Source of the DNA: Kribbella pratensis
GTDB lineage: Bacteria > Actinomycetota > Actinomycetes > Propionibacteriales > Kribbellaceae
DNA length: 64,000 nucleotides
Assembly (NCBI RefSeq): GCF_004365355.1
Contig: NZ_SODP01000002.1
Span: 337,531-401,530 of the forward strand
Reading direction: 5' to 3'
Position 1 is the first letter of the stretch, and the number at the start of each line of letters is the position of its first letter. The position numbers and the translations under genes are program-made. Shown piece by piece: positions 34,070 through 43,271 of this stretch. Under the pieces are notes generated by a model. That model searched no databases and was not told the origin of the DNA. It saw nothing but the letters and a program-made list of their open reading frames with translations.

Positions 34070-34499
34070 GCGCTTCGATCACTCCAGTACGATCCAGGCC
34101 TCGCCAGAGCGGGTCTGGGAGGTTTTCAGCGATGTCGAGCAGTGGCCCGACTGGACCCCGACCGTCGATTCCGTCGAGCGGCTGGACGCCGGCCGCATCC
34201 ACATCGGCGCCCGCACCCGCATCCGCCAGCCCAAGCTCCCGGTGGCCGTCTGGGAGGTGACGGAGCTGAAGGAGGGCGAGTACTTCGAATGGGTCTCGAA
34301 GGCTCCCGGCATCAGGACGACCGGCGGCCACCGGGTGATCAGCACGCCGGACGGCACCGTCGCGACCGCGACGATCATCCAGGAAGGCCCCCTCGGCTGG
34401 CTGTTCGGCCGCCTGTACGCCAAACTCACCAAGAGCTACATCGCAACGGAGACGCAGAAGCTCAAGGAGATCAGTGAGTCGCGACAGTCTGCTGGCTGA
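34068..34499 (+). CDS. SRPBCC (polyketide cyclase-like) protein
   Basis: 143 residues, a compact SRPBCC domain: FDHSSTIQASPERVWEVFSDVEQWPDWTPTV, a beta-sheet and the C-terminal helix GRLYAKLTKSYIATETQKLKEI. It may bind a lipid, polyketide or hydrophobic ligand, and no catalytic residue set is identifiable. The ATG overlaps the operator. It shares 26 bp with the start of the TetR gene, giving an SRPBCC-TetR operon in which the regulator probably represses both. Confidence 0.82.
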   Translation: MRFDHSSTIQASPERVWEVFSDVEQWPDWTPTVDSVERLDAGRIHIGARTRIRQPKLPVAVWEVTELKEGEYFEWVSKAPGIRTTGGHRVISTPDGTVATATIIQEGPLGWLFGRLYAKLTKSYIATETQKLKEISESRQSAG

Positions 34500-35022
34500 C
34501 GCGGTCGAGCATTTCGCCAAGAACGGGATCGGCGACGCCAGCCTGCGCAGTATCGCGACCTCGATCGGGACCAGTCACCGGATGCTGATCTACCACTTCG
34601 GCTCGCGCGAGGGGCTGCTGGCCGAGGTGGTCCGCACGGTCGAGCAGCAACAGCGCGACCTGCTGGCCGAGGTACTCGCGACCGACCTCCCGGTCGCGGA
34701 GCAGAACGAGCTGTTCTGGCGCCGGGTGACCGAGGCCGCGCTGATCTACGGTCCGTTGTTCTTCGAGCTCAGCGCGCACGCGATGCAGGACATGCCGCAC
34801 ACCGAGTCGCTGAAGGCGGACCTGATCAACGTGTGGCTGCCGCCGTTGATCGAGCTGTGTCTCCGCGCGGGCCTCCCGGCTGACGAGGCACCGGCGTACG
34901 CGCGGCTCGGTCTGGCGGCGTCGCGCGGTCTGCTGTTCGATCTGCTGCTGACCGGCGATCAGGCGGGCGTCGACGAGGCGTCCGCGCTGCTCAACCGGCT
35001 GTTCAGTCCCCCGGTTGAGTAG
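34474..35022 (+). CDS. TetR-family regulator
   Basis: 182 residues. The N-terminal helix-turn-helix (DAVEHFAKNGIGDASLRSIATSIGTSHRMLIYHFGSREGLLAEV) is typical, with a variable all-helical ligand domain after residue 60. GTG 34474 lies inside the SRPBCC coding region. It is likely to bind the 18-bp palindrome at 34052-34069. Convergent with the serpin gene, sharing 20 bp. Confidence 0.87.
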   Translation: MSRDSLLADAVEHFAKNGIGDASLRSIATSIGTSHRMLIYHFGSREGLLAEVVRTVEQQQRDLLAEVLATDLPVAEQNELFWRRVTEAALIYGPLFFELSAHAMQDMPHTESLKADLINVWLPPLIELCLRAGLPADEAPAYARLGLAASRGLLFDLLLTGDQAGVDEASALLNRLFSPPVE

Positions 35023-36145
35023 GCGTCTCCACCCAGCCGGCCACGATCGGCAGCCGCGATTCCCGCAGTACGGCGGTGAACGCGAACGGCCGGTCCAGCG
35101 CGACCTCGAGCCGGCGCTGTTTGGTCGTGATCATCGCGGCGCGGGTCATCGCCATCGCGGTCACGGCCGCCGCCTCGAACCCGGTCGCGAAGAACCGGGC
35201 AAGCACCTTCTGCTTCGCCTGCCCGACCCGGAGCGGGGTCGGACTGAGCGCGCTGAAATGCCCGTGCTCACCGGGATCCGAAGTGACGGCGGTCAGGCCG
35301 AACAGCTCACGAGACTCCATCAGGTCGTGTTCGACCTCGATGCTGAACGACGGCAACGTCAGCTTCAGATCCGGCCGCGCCGACGTGGTCTGCCCGATCC
35401 GCAGACCCGGGCCTGGCTCGTCATCGTCGATCAACCGACTGCCTGGTACGCCGTCGTTCGGGCGGCCCGCAGCTTCGAGCAGGCCTGCAAGTACGTCGTC
35501 ATCGCCGAGCCCCAGGAGTACGTCGACATCGGCATCGCCCTGCACCGTGACAACGGTCAGGTCCCCGTACCGCCGTACGACGTCCAGGTCTGAGTCGACG
35601 CGCTCCAGCCAGTGCCACGAACCCGCCCACGGGCCGTCCGGCACGCGCCGCACCTGCTCGGTGAACGGGCGGACCCAGGTCGTCCGCAGCAGCAGGGCCG
35701 ACGCGAGCACGAGGAGTACGTCGGGGTCGAGCTCGAGCGGCATCTCGCGGATCAGGTCGTCGGTGTGCTCCGCGGCCCACGCGTCGAGTTTCGGCTTGTC
35801 CACGGCAGGGTTGCCGGTGAGCATGCCGACGAGCGGCGCGGGCATCACGGCATCGAACGACTCCGCAAGCTTCAACTGCTCACTCACCCACACGCCAAGC
35901 GCGGCGTGCAGGTCCGCGGACCCTTCGATCGCCTCGATCAGCCGGATCGCGTCGGTCGAACCGTTCGCCGCGTCCACCCCGGCGGCCGCGGCAAGCTCGC
36001 TCCGGCCGGGCTCGTCCGCCCCGGTCGCCAGCAGCGCGAGCAGCGGCCACAACCCGAGTCCGGACACCACGGTGTTGCCCGCCGGGAGACTCCTGGCCCA
36101 GCGGGTGGTGAGGTCGTTGACTGCGCGCACGATGTCGGCGTCCAT
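35003..36145 (-). CDS. Bacterial serpin
   Basis: 380 residues, serpin length. It has the family end signature LEVALDRPFAFTAVLRES (FxxxRPF) and upstream a reactive-loop hinge EAAAVTAMAM with small residues, as in inhibitory serpins. There is no signal peptide, so it should be intracellular. The reactive loop (MAMTRAAMITT) contains Arg and Met near the expected scissile bond. It would trap a serine or cysteine protease by a conformational change. ATG 36145; upstream in-frame sequence lies in the 96-bp repeat. Confidence 0.8.
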   Translation of the reverse strand: MDADIVRAVNDLTTRWARSLPAGNTVVSGLGLWPLLALLATGADEPGRSELAAAAGVDAANGSTDAIRLIEAIEGSADLHAALGVWVSEQLKLAESFDAVMPAPLVGMLTGNPAVDKPKLDAWAAEHTDDLIREMPLELDPDVLLVLASALLLRTTWVRPFTEQVRRVPDGPWAGSWHWLERVDSDLDVVRRYGDLTVVTVQGDADVDVLLGLGDDDVLAGLLEAAGRPNDGVPGSRLIDDDEPGPGLRIGQTTSARPDLKLTLPSFSIEVEHDLMESRELFGLTAVTSDPGEHGHFSALSPTPLRVGQAKQKVLARFFATGFEAAAVTAMAMTRAAMITTKQRRLEVALDRPFAFTAVLRESRLPIVAGWVETPTQPGD

Positions 36146-36174
36146 ACGTCCACACTGCCACGCCGGTGGCTGCC

Positions 36175-36270
36175 GCGCGGATCTCCAGGCCATCACAATC
36201 GCGCGATCGCGGCGCGGCCCCGCGTGCGTCGGCGGAGAGGCAGCGATTGTGATGGCCTGGAGATCCGCGC
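36175..36270. repeat. 96-bp inverted-repeat element, copy B
   Basis: The arms 36175-36202 and 36243-36270 are perfect 28-nt inverted repeats around a 40-nt GC-rich centre. The total length, 96 bp, equals that of copy A at 68-163. The element lies between the serpin start (36145, minus) and the flavin reductase start (36308, plus). Confidence 0.9.
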
Positions 36271-36307
36271 CCCCTCACACATCCCGGCGCTGCGCCGTTC
36301 CATTCAC

Positions 36308-36952
36308 ATGAAGCGAACTGTCGAGCCCAAGGTCCTGTACTTCGGTACGCCGGTTGTCCTGATCAGCTCCCTCAACCCCGACGGCACCACGAACCTCGCG
36401 CCGATGTCGTCGGCGTGGTGGCTCGGGTACACCGCGATGCTGGGTATGGGGACGAGCGCCCAGACCGTGAAGAACCTCGTCGAGCGGCCGGAGATCGTCC
36501 TGAATCTGATCGACCCGGACATGGTCGCCGCGCTCGACCGGATCGCTCTGCTGACCGGCTCGCGGGAGATGTCCGACGCGAAGCGGGCGCGCGGGTACCG
36601 GTACGAGCCGGACAAGTTCGCCGCGGCCGGGCTGACCCGCGAGCCGAGCGAGCTGTCCGACCTGCATTCGGTCGTCGAGAGCCCGATCAACCTCGAGGGC
36701 CGGATCGAGGCGATCAACGAGATTGGCGGGCCGGACTCGCACCTGTGCTCGCTGGAGATGAAGGTCGAGCGCGTGCGGGTCCGCGAGGACCTGCTGATGA
36801 GCAACGACCGCTACATCGACCCGCTCCGGTGGGACCCGCTGATCATGAAGTTCACCGAGTACTTCGCCGGCGGCAGCCCTGCGTACGCCTCCTCGCTCGC
36901 CCGGGGCTGGCAGATGCCGCCGATGCCGATCGCCGTCGGGTCAGGCGACTGA
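36308..36952 (+). CDS. Flavin reductase-like domain protein
   Basis: 214 residues with the split-barrel flavin reductase pattern: FGTPVVLISSLNPDGTTNLAPMSSAWWLG, and SPINLEGRIEAINEI. It probably binds FMN and either reduces it for a monooxygenase or acts in detoxification. The start ATG is 37 bp after the end of the 96-bp repeat, with no good ribosome site. The 3' end overlaps the EamA gene by 12 bp, converging. Confidence 0.82.
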   Translation: MKRTVEPKVLYFGTPVVLISSLNPDGTTNLAPMSSAWWLGYTAMLGMGTSAQTVKNLVERPEIVLNLIDPDMVAALDRIALLTGSREMSDAKRARGYRYEPDKFAAAGLTREPSELSDLHSVVESPINLEGRIEAINEIGGPDSHLCSLEMKVERVRVREDLLMSNDRYIDPLRWDPLIMKFTEYFAGGSPAYASSLARGWQMPPMPIAVGSGD

Positions 36953-37843
36953 CGTCAGCTCCGGATCGCCGGACTCCACCGCACGCGGGGTCCGGCGCCG
37001 GATGATCGTGCAGGCCATGCCGCCGATCACCAGCACGGCGGCGATCCCCTGCTGCAACCCGACGGCCTCGCCGCGCAGTACCCAGGCGGCCGACATCCCG
37101 ACGATCGGCACGAGCAGCGAGAACGGCGCGACCGTGCTCGCGTCGTACTGCCGGAGCAGGTAGCCCCATACTCCGAAGCCGAACAGCGTGGCGCCGAAGG
37201 CGAGGTAGGCGATCGCGCCGATTCCGCTGAGGTTGATGTCGCGCAGCGCGTCGACGTCGGCGCGCGGTCCTTCGGTGATCAGGGACAGGATCAGCAGCGG
37301 TACGACGGCGACCGCGCTCACCCAGACCATGAAGCGGAGCGTGTCCGGCGGCTTCGCGTACCTGGTGATCGTGTTCGACACGCCCCAGAAGCCTGCCGCC
37401 ACGATGACGAGGACCAGTGCGCCGACCGGGGCCGACAACTTGCGATCGAGCACGATCAGCGCGATCCCGATGCATGCGATCACGATGCCGACGAGCTGCG
37501 CCGGCCGCGGGCGTTCCCGCAGTACGGCGATCGCGAACAGGACCGTGAAGATCACCTGCGCCTGCAGTACGAGCGACGACAGACCTGCCGGTACGCCGTG
37601 ATCCATCGCGATGAACAGCAGACCGAACTTCGCCACGCCGAGCGCGAGCCCGACGCCGACGACGTATCGCCACGGGACGCGGGGTTTGCCGAGCACGAAG
37701 ATCGCCGGGACGGCGGCGAAGAAGAACCGTAGTGCGGACAGCAGGAGCGGCGGAACGCCTTCCAGACCGACCTCGATGATGACGAAGTTGATGCCCCAGA
37801 CAACGACGACGGCGAGGGCAAGGAGCAGGTCACGAGGCTTCAT
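36941..37843 (-). CDS. EamA (DMT-superfamily) exporter
   Basis: 300 residues with ten hydrophobic segments in two EamA repeats (N-terminal LALAVVVVWGINFVIIEVGL; C-terminal YLAFGATLFGFGVWGYLLRQY). Such proteins export amino acids, metabolites or drugs, but the substrate is unknown. It is divergent from the LysR gene with a 73-bp gap, so it is a likely target of that regulator. Confidence 0.87.
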   Translation of the reverse strand: MKPRDLLLALAVVVVWGINFVIIEVGLEGVPPLLLSALRFFFAAVPAIFVLGKPRVPWRYVVGVGLALGVAKFGLLFIAMDHGVPAGLSSLVLQAQVIFTVLFAIAVLRERPRPAQLVGIVIACIGIALIVLDRKLSAPVGALVLVIVAAGFWGVSNTITRYAKPPDTLRFMVWVSAVAVVPLLILSLITEGPRADVDALRDINLSGIGAIAYLAFGATLFGFGVWGYLLRQYDASTVAPFSLLVPIVGMSAAWVLRGEAVGLQQGIAAVLVIGGMACTIIRRRTPRAVESGDPELTSVA

Positions 37844-37916
37844 ACCGTTCAGTGTGGGTGGCGGTACACTTAAGGACCAGCACCGATTTCTACCGCCTTC
37901 AATGTAGGAGTGCTAC

Positions 37917-38825
37917 ATGATCGATCTCGGTCGGCTCCGCGCGTTGCACGCGGTCGCGCAGTACGGCTCGGTCAATCGGGCGGCCGAGGTGCTCGGCTAC
38001 ACACCCTCCGCGGTGTCGCAGCAACTGGCGAAGCTCGAGCGCGAGACGCGGACGACGCTGATCGAGCGGCAGGGGCGCGGGATCGTGCTGACCGACGCGG
38101 CCCAGCAGCTCGCGTCGACAGCGGCCCGGATTCTCGCGCTCGTCGAAGACGCCGAGCTGACGCTGGACGAGCAGCGTGGACAGGTGATCGGGACGCTCAG
38201 CATCGCGGCCTTTCCGACCGCTGCGCGCGGGCTGCTGCCGGCGGCGCTGGTGCGACTCCTCCACGATCACGACCGGCTCGACATTCAGGTCCGGGAGACC
38301 GATCCGTTCGAGGCGGTGGCGGCGGTCAACCGTGGCGAGATCGATGTGGCGGTCGTCCATGACTGGCACAACACGCCACTCGCCTTGCCGGAGGGATTGT
38401 CGCGGGCGAAGCTCGGCACGGATCCGGCCGACGTCCTGGTGCCGGCGTCGCATCGCCTTGCAGGCAAGGAGTTTGTGCGCGCGGAGGATCTGGTCGGCGA
38501 ACGCTGGATCTGCCAGCCGGCCGGATCGATCTGCCACGAATGGCTGATCCGGACGATGCGCCGCGCGGGCGTCGAGCCGGAGGTCGCGTACTCGATCGCG
38601 GAGTACCAGACCCAACTCGCGATGCTTGCCCGCGGCATCGGCATCGGGCTGCTCCCGCGTCTCGGCCGCGGCGCGGTCCCAGCCGGCGTGGTCGTCGTAC
38701 CGCTGCAGCCGGCTCCGACCCGCCGCCTGTACGCGGTCTGGCGGACGACCACCTCGCGCCGCCCGGCGATCAGCGTGACCCTGGAGACCCTGAAGGCCGC
38801 CTGGCCCGACCGCGACACGGCCTGA
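37917..38825 (+). CDS. LysR-family transcriptional regulator
   Basis: 302 residues. The N-terminal helix-turn-helix is RLRALHAVAQYGSVNRAAEVLGYTPSAVSQQLAKLE, followed by a periplasmic-binding-type effector domain (about 90-295). It is divergent from the EamA exporter and probably regulates it and itself through the shared 73-bp gap. It ends right against the convergent XRE gene. Confidence 0.88.
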   Translation: MIDLGRLRALHAVAQYGSVNRAAEVLGYTPSAVSQQLAKLERETRTTLIERQGRGIVLTDAAQQLASTAARILALVEDAELTLDEQRGQVIGTLSIAAFPTAARGLLPAALVRLLHDHDRLDIQVRETDPFEAVAAVNRGEIDVAVVHDWHNTPLALPEGLSRAKLGTDPADVLVPASHRLAGKEFVRAEDLVGERWICQPAGSICHEWLIRTMRRAGVEPEVAYSIAEYQTQLAMLARGIGIGLLPRLGRGAVPAGVVVVPLQPAPTRRLYAVWRTTTSRRPAISVTLETLKAAWPDRDTA

Positions 38826-39707
38826 TCAGCTGCGCCCGAAGGCAGGTTTCGCCGACGGCGCATCGACGATCTGCCGAAGCTTGGCCTCGGTCTCGTCGTC
38901 GAGCGCCGTGTACACGGTCGCCCGGAGCGGCCCGGCCGGCGACAGCCACAGGTTGATCGGATCCATCTTCAGGATCCCGAACCCCTCGATCTCCAGCATC
39001 TTCGTCCGGGTGCTCGGCGCTGCGACGTCGTACCGCTCCCACAGTTCGGCGAAGTACGGCGAGATCCTGAGCAGGCTCTGGATCAGGTCCTGCCAGAGCG
39101 GGTCACCGAGGTGGTCGGCCGATGCCGCGCGGAACGCCGCGACCATGTGGTGCCTGGTCGACTCGGCGTCGACGAAGCTGCAGTTCCACTCGTCCGAGAC
39201 GAAGTTCAGCCAGAGCAGGTTCCGGTCCTCGACCGGCACCTTCTCCAGATCGATGACGACCCGGCAGTACGCCTCGTTGAAGGCGAGGATGTCGTACCGC
39301 TTGTTCAGCACCACCGCCGGGTACGGCGAGACCGCGTCGAGGGTCTTCTGCGCCGACGGCGGCAACGCCGAGCACACTCCCGGCGCCGGACCGGACCGGC
39401 TCCCGGCCAGCCGGTACAAGTGGATGCGCTCCTGCCGGTCGAACCGCAGCGCCGTCGCGATCGCGTCCAGGACCTGCGAGGACACGTTGATGTCGCGACC
39501 CTGCTCGAGCCAGGTGTACCAGGTGACGCCGACCCCGGCGAGCAGCGCGACCTCCTCGCGGCGCAGTCCCGGCGTACGCCGTCGACCGCCCGGTGCGAAC
39601 CCGACCTCGTCCGGCCGGATGCGCTCGCGCCGGCTGCGCAGGAAGATGCCCAGCTCCCGCCGCTCGGCAGTCACGGTTCTGTCGGTGGCGGCTGGGACAG
39701 TGGTCAT
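38826..39707 (-). CDS. XRE-family regulator with MmyB-like ligand domain
   Basis: 293 residues from ATG 39707. HTH: ELGIFLRSRRERIRPDE, TPGLRREEVALLAGVGVTWYTWLEQGRDINVS. The C-terminal 190 residues match the MmyB-like transcription-factor ligand-binding domain (YPAVVLNKRYDILAFNEAY, NLLWLNFVSDEW). Divergent from the MFS transporter with a 101-bp gap, so it is probably its local regulator. An upstream in-frame extension covers promoter sequence. Confidence 0.87.
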   Translation of the reverse strand: MTTVPAATDRTVTAERRELGIFLRSRRERIRPDEVGFAPGGRRRTPGLRREEVALLAGVGVTWYTWLEQGRDINVSSQVLDAIATALRFDRQERIHLYRLAGSRSGPAPGVCSALPPSAQKTLDAVSPYPAVVLNKRYDILAFNEAYCRVVIDLEKVPVEDRNLLWLNFVSDEWNCSFVDAESTRHHMVAAFRAASADHLGDPLWQDLIQSLLRISPYFAELWERYDVAAPSTRTKMLEIEGFGILKMDPINLWLSPAGPLRATVYTALDDETEAKLRQIVDAPSAKPAFGRS

Positions 39708-39808
39708 GGTTCCATCATGGGCACAGATCGAGCCTGGTGCCAGGTGCTGCGAGTAATAGGATAACCGGGCTCTCACCACCAGGCTCCGATCGCGTTCAGG
39801 CTGGACGC

Positions 39809-41257
39809 ATGACAGACCAGCTCCAAGCCGCCACCATCGGAGCGCCCGCCCGCCCGCAGGCCGACGCGGCGCCGCTGAGGCCGGTGGCCCTCACGACTCT
39901 GATCTTCGGCGCCTTCCTGCCGATGCTCTCCTTCTTCGTTATCAACGTTGCCCTGCCCGCGATCGGCTCGGACCTGCGAGCCACCTCGGGCGAGCTTCAA
40001 CTGGTGGTCGGCAGCTACGGCATCGCCGTCGCCACCCTCCTCGTGGTCGGCGGCCGCCTCGGCGACAAGTTCGGCCGCAAACGCCTGTTCATGATCGGCC
40101 TGGTCGGTTTCACCGTGATGTCGCTGATCTGCGCCGTGGCGCCGACCATCGGCGTACTTCTGGTCGCCCGCGTCGTCCAGGGTGCGGCCGGCGCCGCCGT
40201 CACTCCGCAGGTGCTGGCGACGATCACCAGCTTGCTCACCGGCGAACACCGCGCCCGTGCCATGGCCATGTACGGCGTGGCCGGCGGCGCCGCGGCGGCG
40301 TTCGGCCAGATTCTCGGCGGTGTACTGGTCGAGGCGAATGTGTTCGATCTCGGTTGGCGGGCCGTGTTCCTCATCAACGTCCCGGTCGGGATCGTCGGCG
40401 TGGCTGCAGCGATCCGGCTGATCCCGGAAACCAAGGCCGGCAAGGCACAGCGCGTCGACCTGGTCGGAGCCGCACTGCTCGCGCTGACGCTGGTCCTCCT
40501 GCTCCTGCCGCTCACCGAAGGCAGGCCGCTCGGCTGGCCGCTGTGGACCTGGCTCTGCCTGGCCGCGACGATTCCGGCCGTACTAGCGCTCGGCGTACAT
40601 CAGCACCGCTCCGAGCAGTCGGGACGGTCTCCCCTGATCCCGCCGACCGTGCTGCGGTTGCGGGCGATGCGGATCGGCCTCCTGCTGGCCGTCGCGTTCT
40701 TCACGACGTTCGGCGGCTTCATGTTCGTGTTCGCGCTCGCCACCCAGGGCGAGGCGCACATGTCTCCGCTGGAAGGTGGTCTGAGCCTGCTGCCGATGGC
40801 GGTGGGGTTCCTGATCACCTCGATCTACGGACCACGTCTGCAGGTGCGGTACGGCGCCGGCCTGATCGTCCGCGGCTGGATCATCCAGGGCATCGGGTAC
40901 GCCGTACTCGCGGTCGCGGCGCTGACCCTGTGGCCCGACGTGAACCCGCTGAAGCTCGCCCTGCCGATGCTGATCGCAGGATTCGGCTCGGGGCTGGTCA
41001 TGGTGCCGTTGATGGGGGTGGTGCTCAGCCAGGTCCCGCCGGCGCAGGCAGGCCTCGGTAGCGGCATCCTGCTGACGAGCCAGCAGACCTGTCTGGCTCT
41101 TGGCGCAGCCACGGTCGGCACCGCCTACCTGTCGCTGGCCAGTAGGTCCTGGGGCCAGGGTGGCGCGTTGGCTGCGGTAGCTCTGGCCATTACCGCGATC
41201 TCGCTACTGATGACGCCGGTCACGCATCAGCTGCGGTCCAGTGGGAAGGGCGCGTAA
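39809..41257 (+). CDS. MFS transporter, DHA2-type (14 TM) drug exporter
   Basis: 482 residues with about 14 membrane segments. The motif GGRLGDKFGRKRLF follows helix 2 and RVVQGAAGAAVTPQVLATI is helix-4/5 motif C-like, both standard in the DHA2 drug:H+ antiporters. It should pump hydrophobic drugs or metabolites out. ATG 39809 has only weak AGG upstream. It is divergent from the XRE regulator and converges with the pentapeptide gene, overlapping it by 38 bp. Confidence 0.88.
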   Translation: MTDQLQAATIGAPARPQADAAPLRPVALTTLIFGAFLPMLSFFVINVALPAIGSDLRATSGELQLVVGSYGIAVATLLVVGGRLGDKFGRKRLFMIGLVGFTVMSLICAVAPTIGVLLVARVVQGAAGAAVTPQVLATITSLLTGEHRARAMAMYGVAGGAAAAFGQILGGVLVEANVFDLGWRAVFLINVPVGIVGVAAAIRLIPETKAGKAQRVDLVGAALLALTLVLLLLPLTEGRPLGWPLWTWLCLAATIPAVLALGVHQHRSEQSGRSPLIPPTVLRLRAMRIGLLLAVAFFTTFGGFMFVFALATQGEAHMSPLEGGLSLLPMAVGFLITSIYGPRLQVRYGAGLIVRGWIIQGIGYAVLAVAALTLWPDVNPLKLALPMLIAGFGSGLVMVPLMGVVLSQVPPAQAGLGSGILLTSQQTCLALGAATVGTAYLSLASRSWGQGGALAAVALAITAISLLMTPVTHQLRSSGKGA

Positions 41258-41981
41258 CAGCGTCCGGAAGCCTTGTGGAGTGGTCGCCCCGCGCGGCGTT
41301 GACCTGGGTCTGGGTGAGGAACAAGGCACCCGTCAGGTCGGCGCCGCGCAGGTCTGTGTCCCGCAGGTCCGCGCCGATGAGGTCGGCCTGGCGCAGGTCT
41401 GCCTCTCGGAGATCGGCACCGATCAAGTAGGCGCCGCGAAGGTTGGCCTTGGCGAGATCGGCGCCGCGGAGGCGGGCTCCGATCAGGTCGGCGCCACGAC
41501 GCTCCTTCTTCTTGCTCTGCTTGCCACGGACGCGTCGGCTGGTCTTGAGGAGCAGTTCGTTCACGGCAGCGCGTTCGGCGTTCACGTCGACGGTTGTGAG
41601 GTCCGGCGTACGGCTGACGTCCTCGATGCGGGCGACCGCGTCGCGCGCGGCCTCGTCGTACTCGAGCACCTGCTCGAGGTACCAGAGCAGCTCGTGCAGT
41701 TGGCGGAGGATCGGGAGCGCGGCGAACATCTCCGGCGCGGACTGGCCGCGTTTGGTGATCTCCTGGCCGGCGCCGAAGCAGTCGTACACCGTGCAGCCCT
41801 GGAAGCCCTTGCTGCGCAGGTCTTTGTGGATCGTGCAGCGGAAGTCGTCACTAAGATTCGGGCACGGTTCACCCGCGGGCTTGTCCAGCGCGAAGTCCGC
41901 CGACCTGGTGAAGGTCAGCGCGATGCAGCAGAGGCCGACGCAGTTCGCGCAGTCGGCCCTGAGATCAGTTCTGCTCGGCAA
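41220..41981 (-). CDS. Cys-cluster (YkgJ-like) plus pentapeptide-repeat fusion protein
   Basis: 253 residues from a TTG at 41981 inside the prfB 3' end. The first 90 residues hold a cysteine cluster ([30 protein letters not shown]) that looks like the zinc/iron-chelating YkgJ family. A helical linker (90-165) follows, then about 12 pentapeptide repeats ([20 protein letters not shown]) forming a right-handed beta-helix. The fusion is unusual. It may bind metal and DNA-mimic or scaffold partners. No signal peptide. Confidence 0.8.
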   Translation of the reverse strand: MPSRTDLRADCANCVGLCCIALTFTRSADFALDKPAGEPCPNLSDDFRCTIHKDLRSKGFQGCTVYDCFGAGQEITKRGQSAPEMFAALPILRQLHELLWYLEQVLEYDEAARDAVARIEDVSRTPDLTTVDVNAERAAVNELLLKTSRRVRGKQSKKKERRGADLIGARLRGADLAKANLRGAYLIGADLREADLRQADLIGADLRDTDLRGADLTGALFLTQTQVNAARGDHSTRLPDAVTRPSHWTAADA

Positions 41982-43086
41982 CCGTGTGGCCGGTGCGGCG
42001 CCAGCGGATGCCGGCCTCGATGAACTCGTCGATCTCACCGTCGAAGACCCCGGACGTGTTGCCGGACTCGTACTGCGTCCGCAGGTCCTTCACCATCTGG
42101 TACGGGTGCAGGACGTACGACCGCATCTGGTCGCCCCACGAGCCGGCCACGTCACCGCGCAGCGCGTCGAGCTGGGCCCGCTCCTCGGCCTTCTTCAGCG
42201 CGAGCAGCTTGGCCTTCAGGATGACCATCGCGCTGGCCTTGTTCTGCAGCTGGGACTTCTCGTTCTGGCAGGAAACGACGGTTCCGGTCGGGATGTGCGT
42301 GATCCGGACCGCGGAGTCGGTGGTGTTGACGCTCTGACCACCCGGGCCGGACGAGCGGTACACGTCGATCCGCAGCTCTTCTTCCGGTACGTCGATCTCG
42401 TCGGTCTGCTCGAGCACCGGGACCACCTCGACCGCGGCGAACGACGTCTGCCGGCGGCCCTGGTTGTCGAACGGTGAGATCCGCACCAGCCGGTGCGTCC
42501 CCGACTCGACACTCAGCGTGCCGTACGCGTACGGCGCCTTGACCCCGAACGTGGTCGACTTGAGCCCGGCCTCTTCGGCGTACGACGTGTCGTAGACCTC
42601 GGTCGGGTAGCCGTGCCGCTCGGCCCAGCGCAGGTACATCCGCTGCAGCATCTCGGCGAAGTCCGCCGCGTCGACACCGCCCGCGCCGGAACGGATCGTC
42701 ACCAGCGCCTCGCGCTCGTCGTACTCACCGGACAGCAGCGTGCGGACCTCGAGGGACTGGATCGCCTTGCCCAGCGGGCCGAGATCCTTCTCCGCCTCGG
42801 CCAGCGTCTCGGCGTCGTTCTCCTCGCGGCCCAGCTCGATCAGCGCGCCGAGGTCGTCGAGCCGGCTGCGGAGAGCGGTCACCCGCTCGACGTCGGACTG
42901 CAGGCTGGAAAGCCGCGACGTCACCTTCTGCGCGTTCGCCTGGTCGTCCCAGAGGTCGGGCGCAGCGACCTGCTCGCCGAGCTCCTCGATCTCCTTGCGC
43001 AGTGCGGGGAGATCAAGCACTTTCTCGATCGAGGTCATCGTCACGTCGAGCTGCTTCAGCTCCGCGTCAAAATCCAGTCCAGCCAC
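41965..43086 (-). CDS. prfB: Peptide chain release factor 2
   Basis: 373 residues. GGQ peptidyl-hydrolysis motif at 249-251 and the SPF motif for UGA/UAA recognition at 204-206 are intact. It ends translation at UAA and UGA. The GTG start gives a normal N-terminus ([13 protein letters not shown]) with no in-frame stop or frameshift slip site, unlike E. coli prfB. No ribosome site is seen upstream. A 168-bp palindromic element begins 17 bp upstream of the start codon. In many actinobacteria prfB is followed by ftsE, whereas here ftsE is 21 kb away. Confidence 0.97.
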   Translation of the reverse strand: MAGLDFDAELKQLDVTMTSIEKVLDLPALRKEIEELGEQVAAPDLWDDQANAQKVTSRLSSLQSDVERVTALRSRLDDLGALIELGREENDAETLAEAEKDLGPLGKAIQSLEVRTLLSGEYDEREALVTIRSGAGGVDAADFAEMLQRMYLRWAERHGYPTEVYDTSYAEEAGLKSTTFGVKAPYAYGTLSVESGTHRLVRISPFDNQGRRQTSFAAVEVVPVLEQTDEIDVPEEELRIDVYRSSGPGGQSVNTTDSAVRITHIPTGTVVSCQNEKSQLQNKASAMVILKAKLLALKKAEERAQLDALRGDVAGSWGDQMRSYVLHPYQMVKDLRTQYESGNTSGVFDGEIDEFIEAGIRWRRTGHTVAEQN

Positions 43087-43103
43087 AACGAAACAGCGTA
43101 CCT

Positions 43104-43271
43104 TAGAGGGCGTCTGGGGGCTCTGCGCCGTCGCGAGCAGGTGCTCGGCGGAGTGCCTCGGCGTGCTGGAGCGGAGGGGTCGATGCGGTGTTCATCGTTC
43201 CCTTCGCTCCAGCACGGCGAGGTGCCCGCCGAGTGCCGCGCAGTAGGCGCAGAGCCCCCAGACGCCCTCTA
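43104..43271. mobile_element. 168-bp near-palindromic MITE-like element
   Basis: The first 26 bases (43104-43129) and last 26 (43246-43271) are perfect inverted repeats starting TAGAGGGCG. Complementarity continues imperfectly for about 80 nt on each side (GTGCTGGAGCG in both arms). A TA flanks each GAGGGCG arm, as in TA-targeting (IS630/mariner-type) miniature elements; the TA is also part of the palindrome, so the duplication cannot be proved. No transposase. The right end supplies the TAG stop of the TetR gene and the left end is 17 bp from prfB. Confidence 0.7.

Noticed and set aside
41965..43086. Programmed frameshift in prfB
   Set aside because: The frame is continuous from GTG 43086 with no early in-frame stop.
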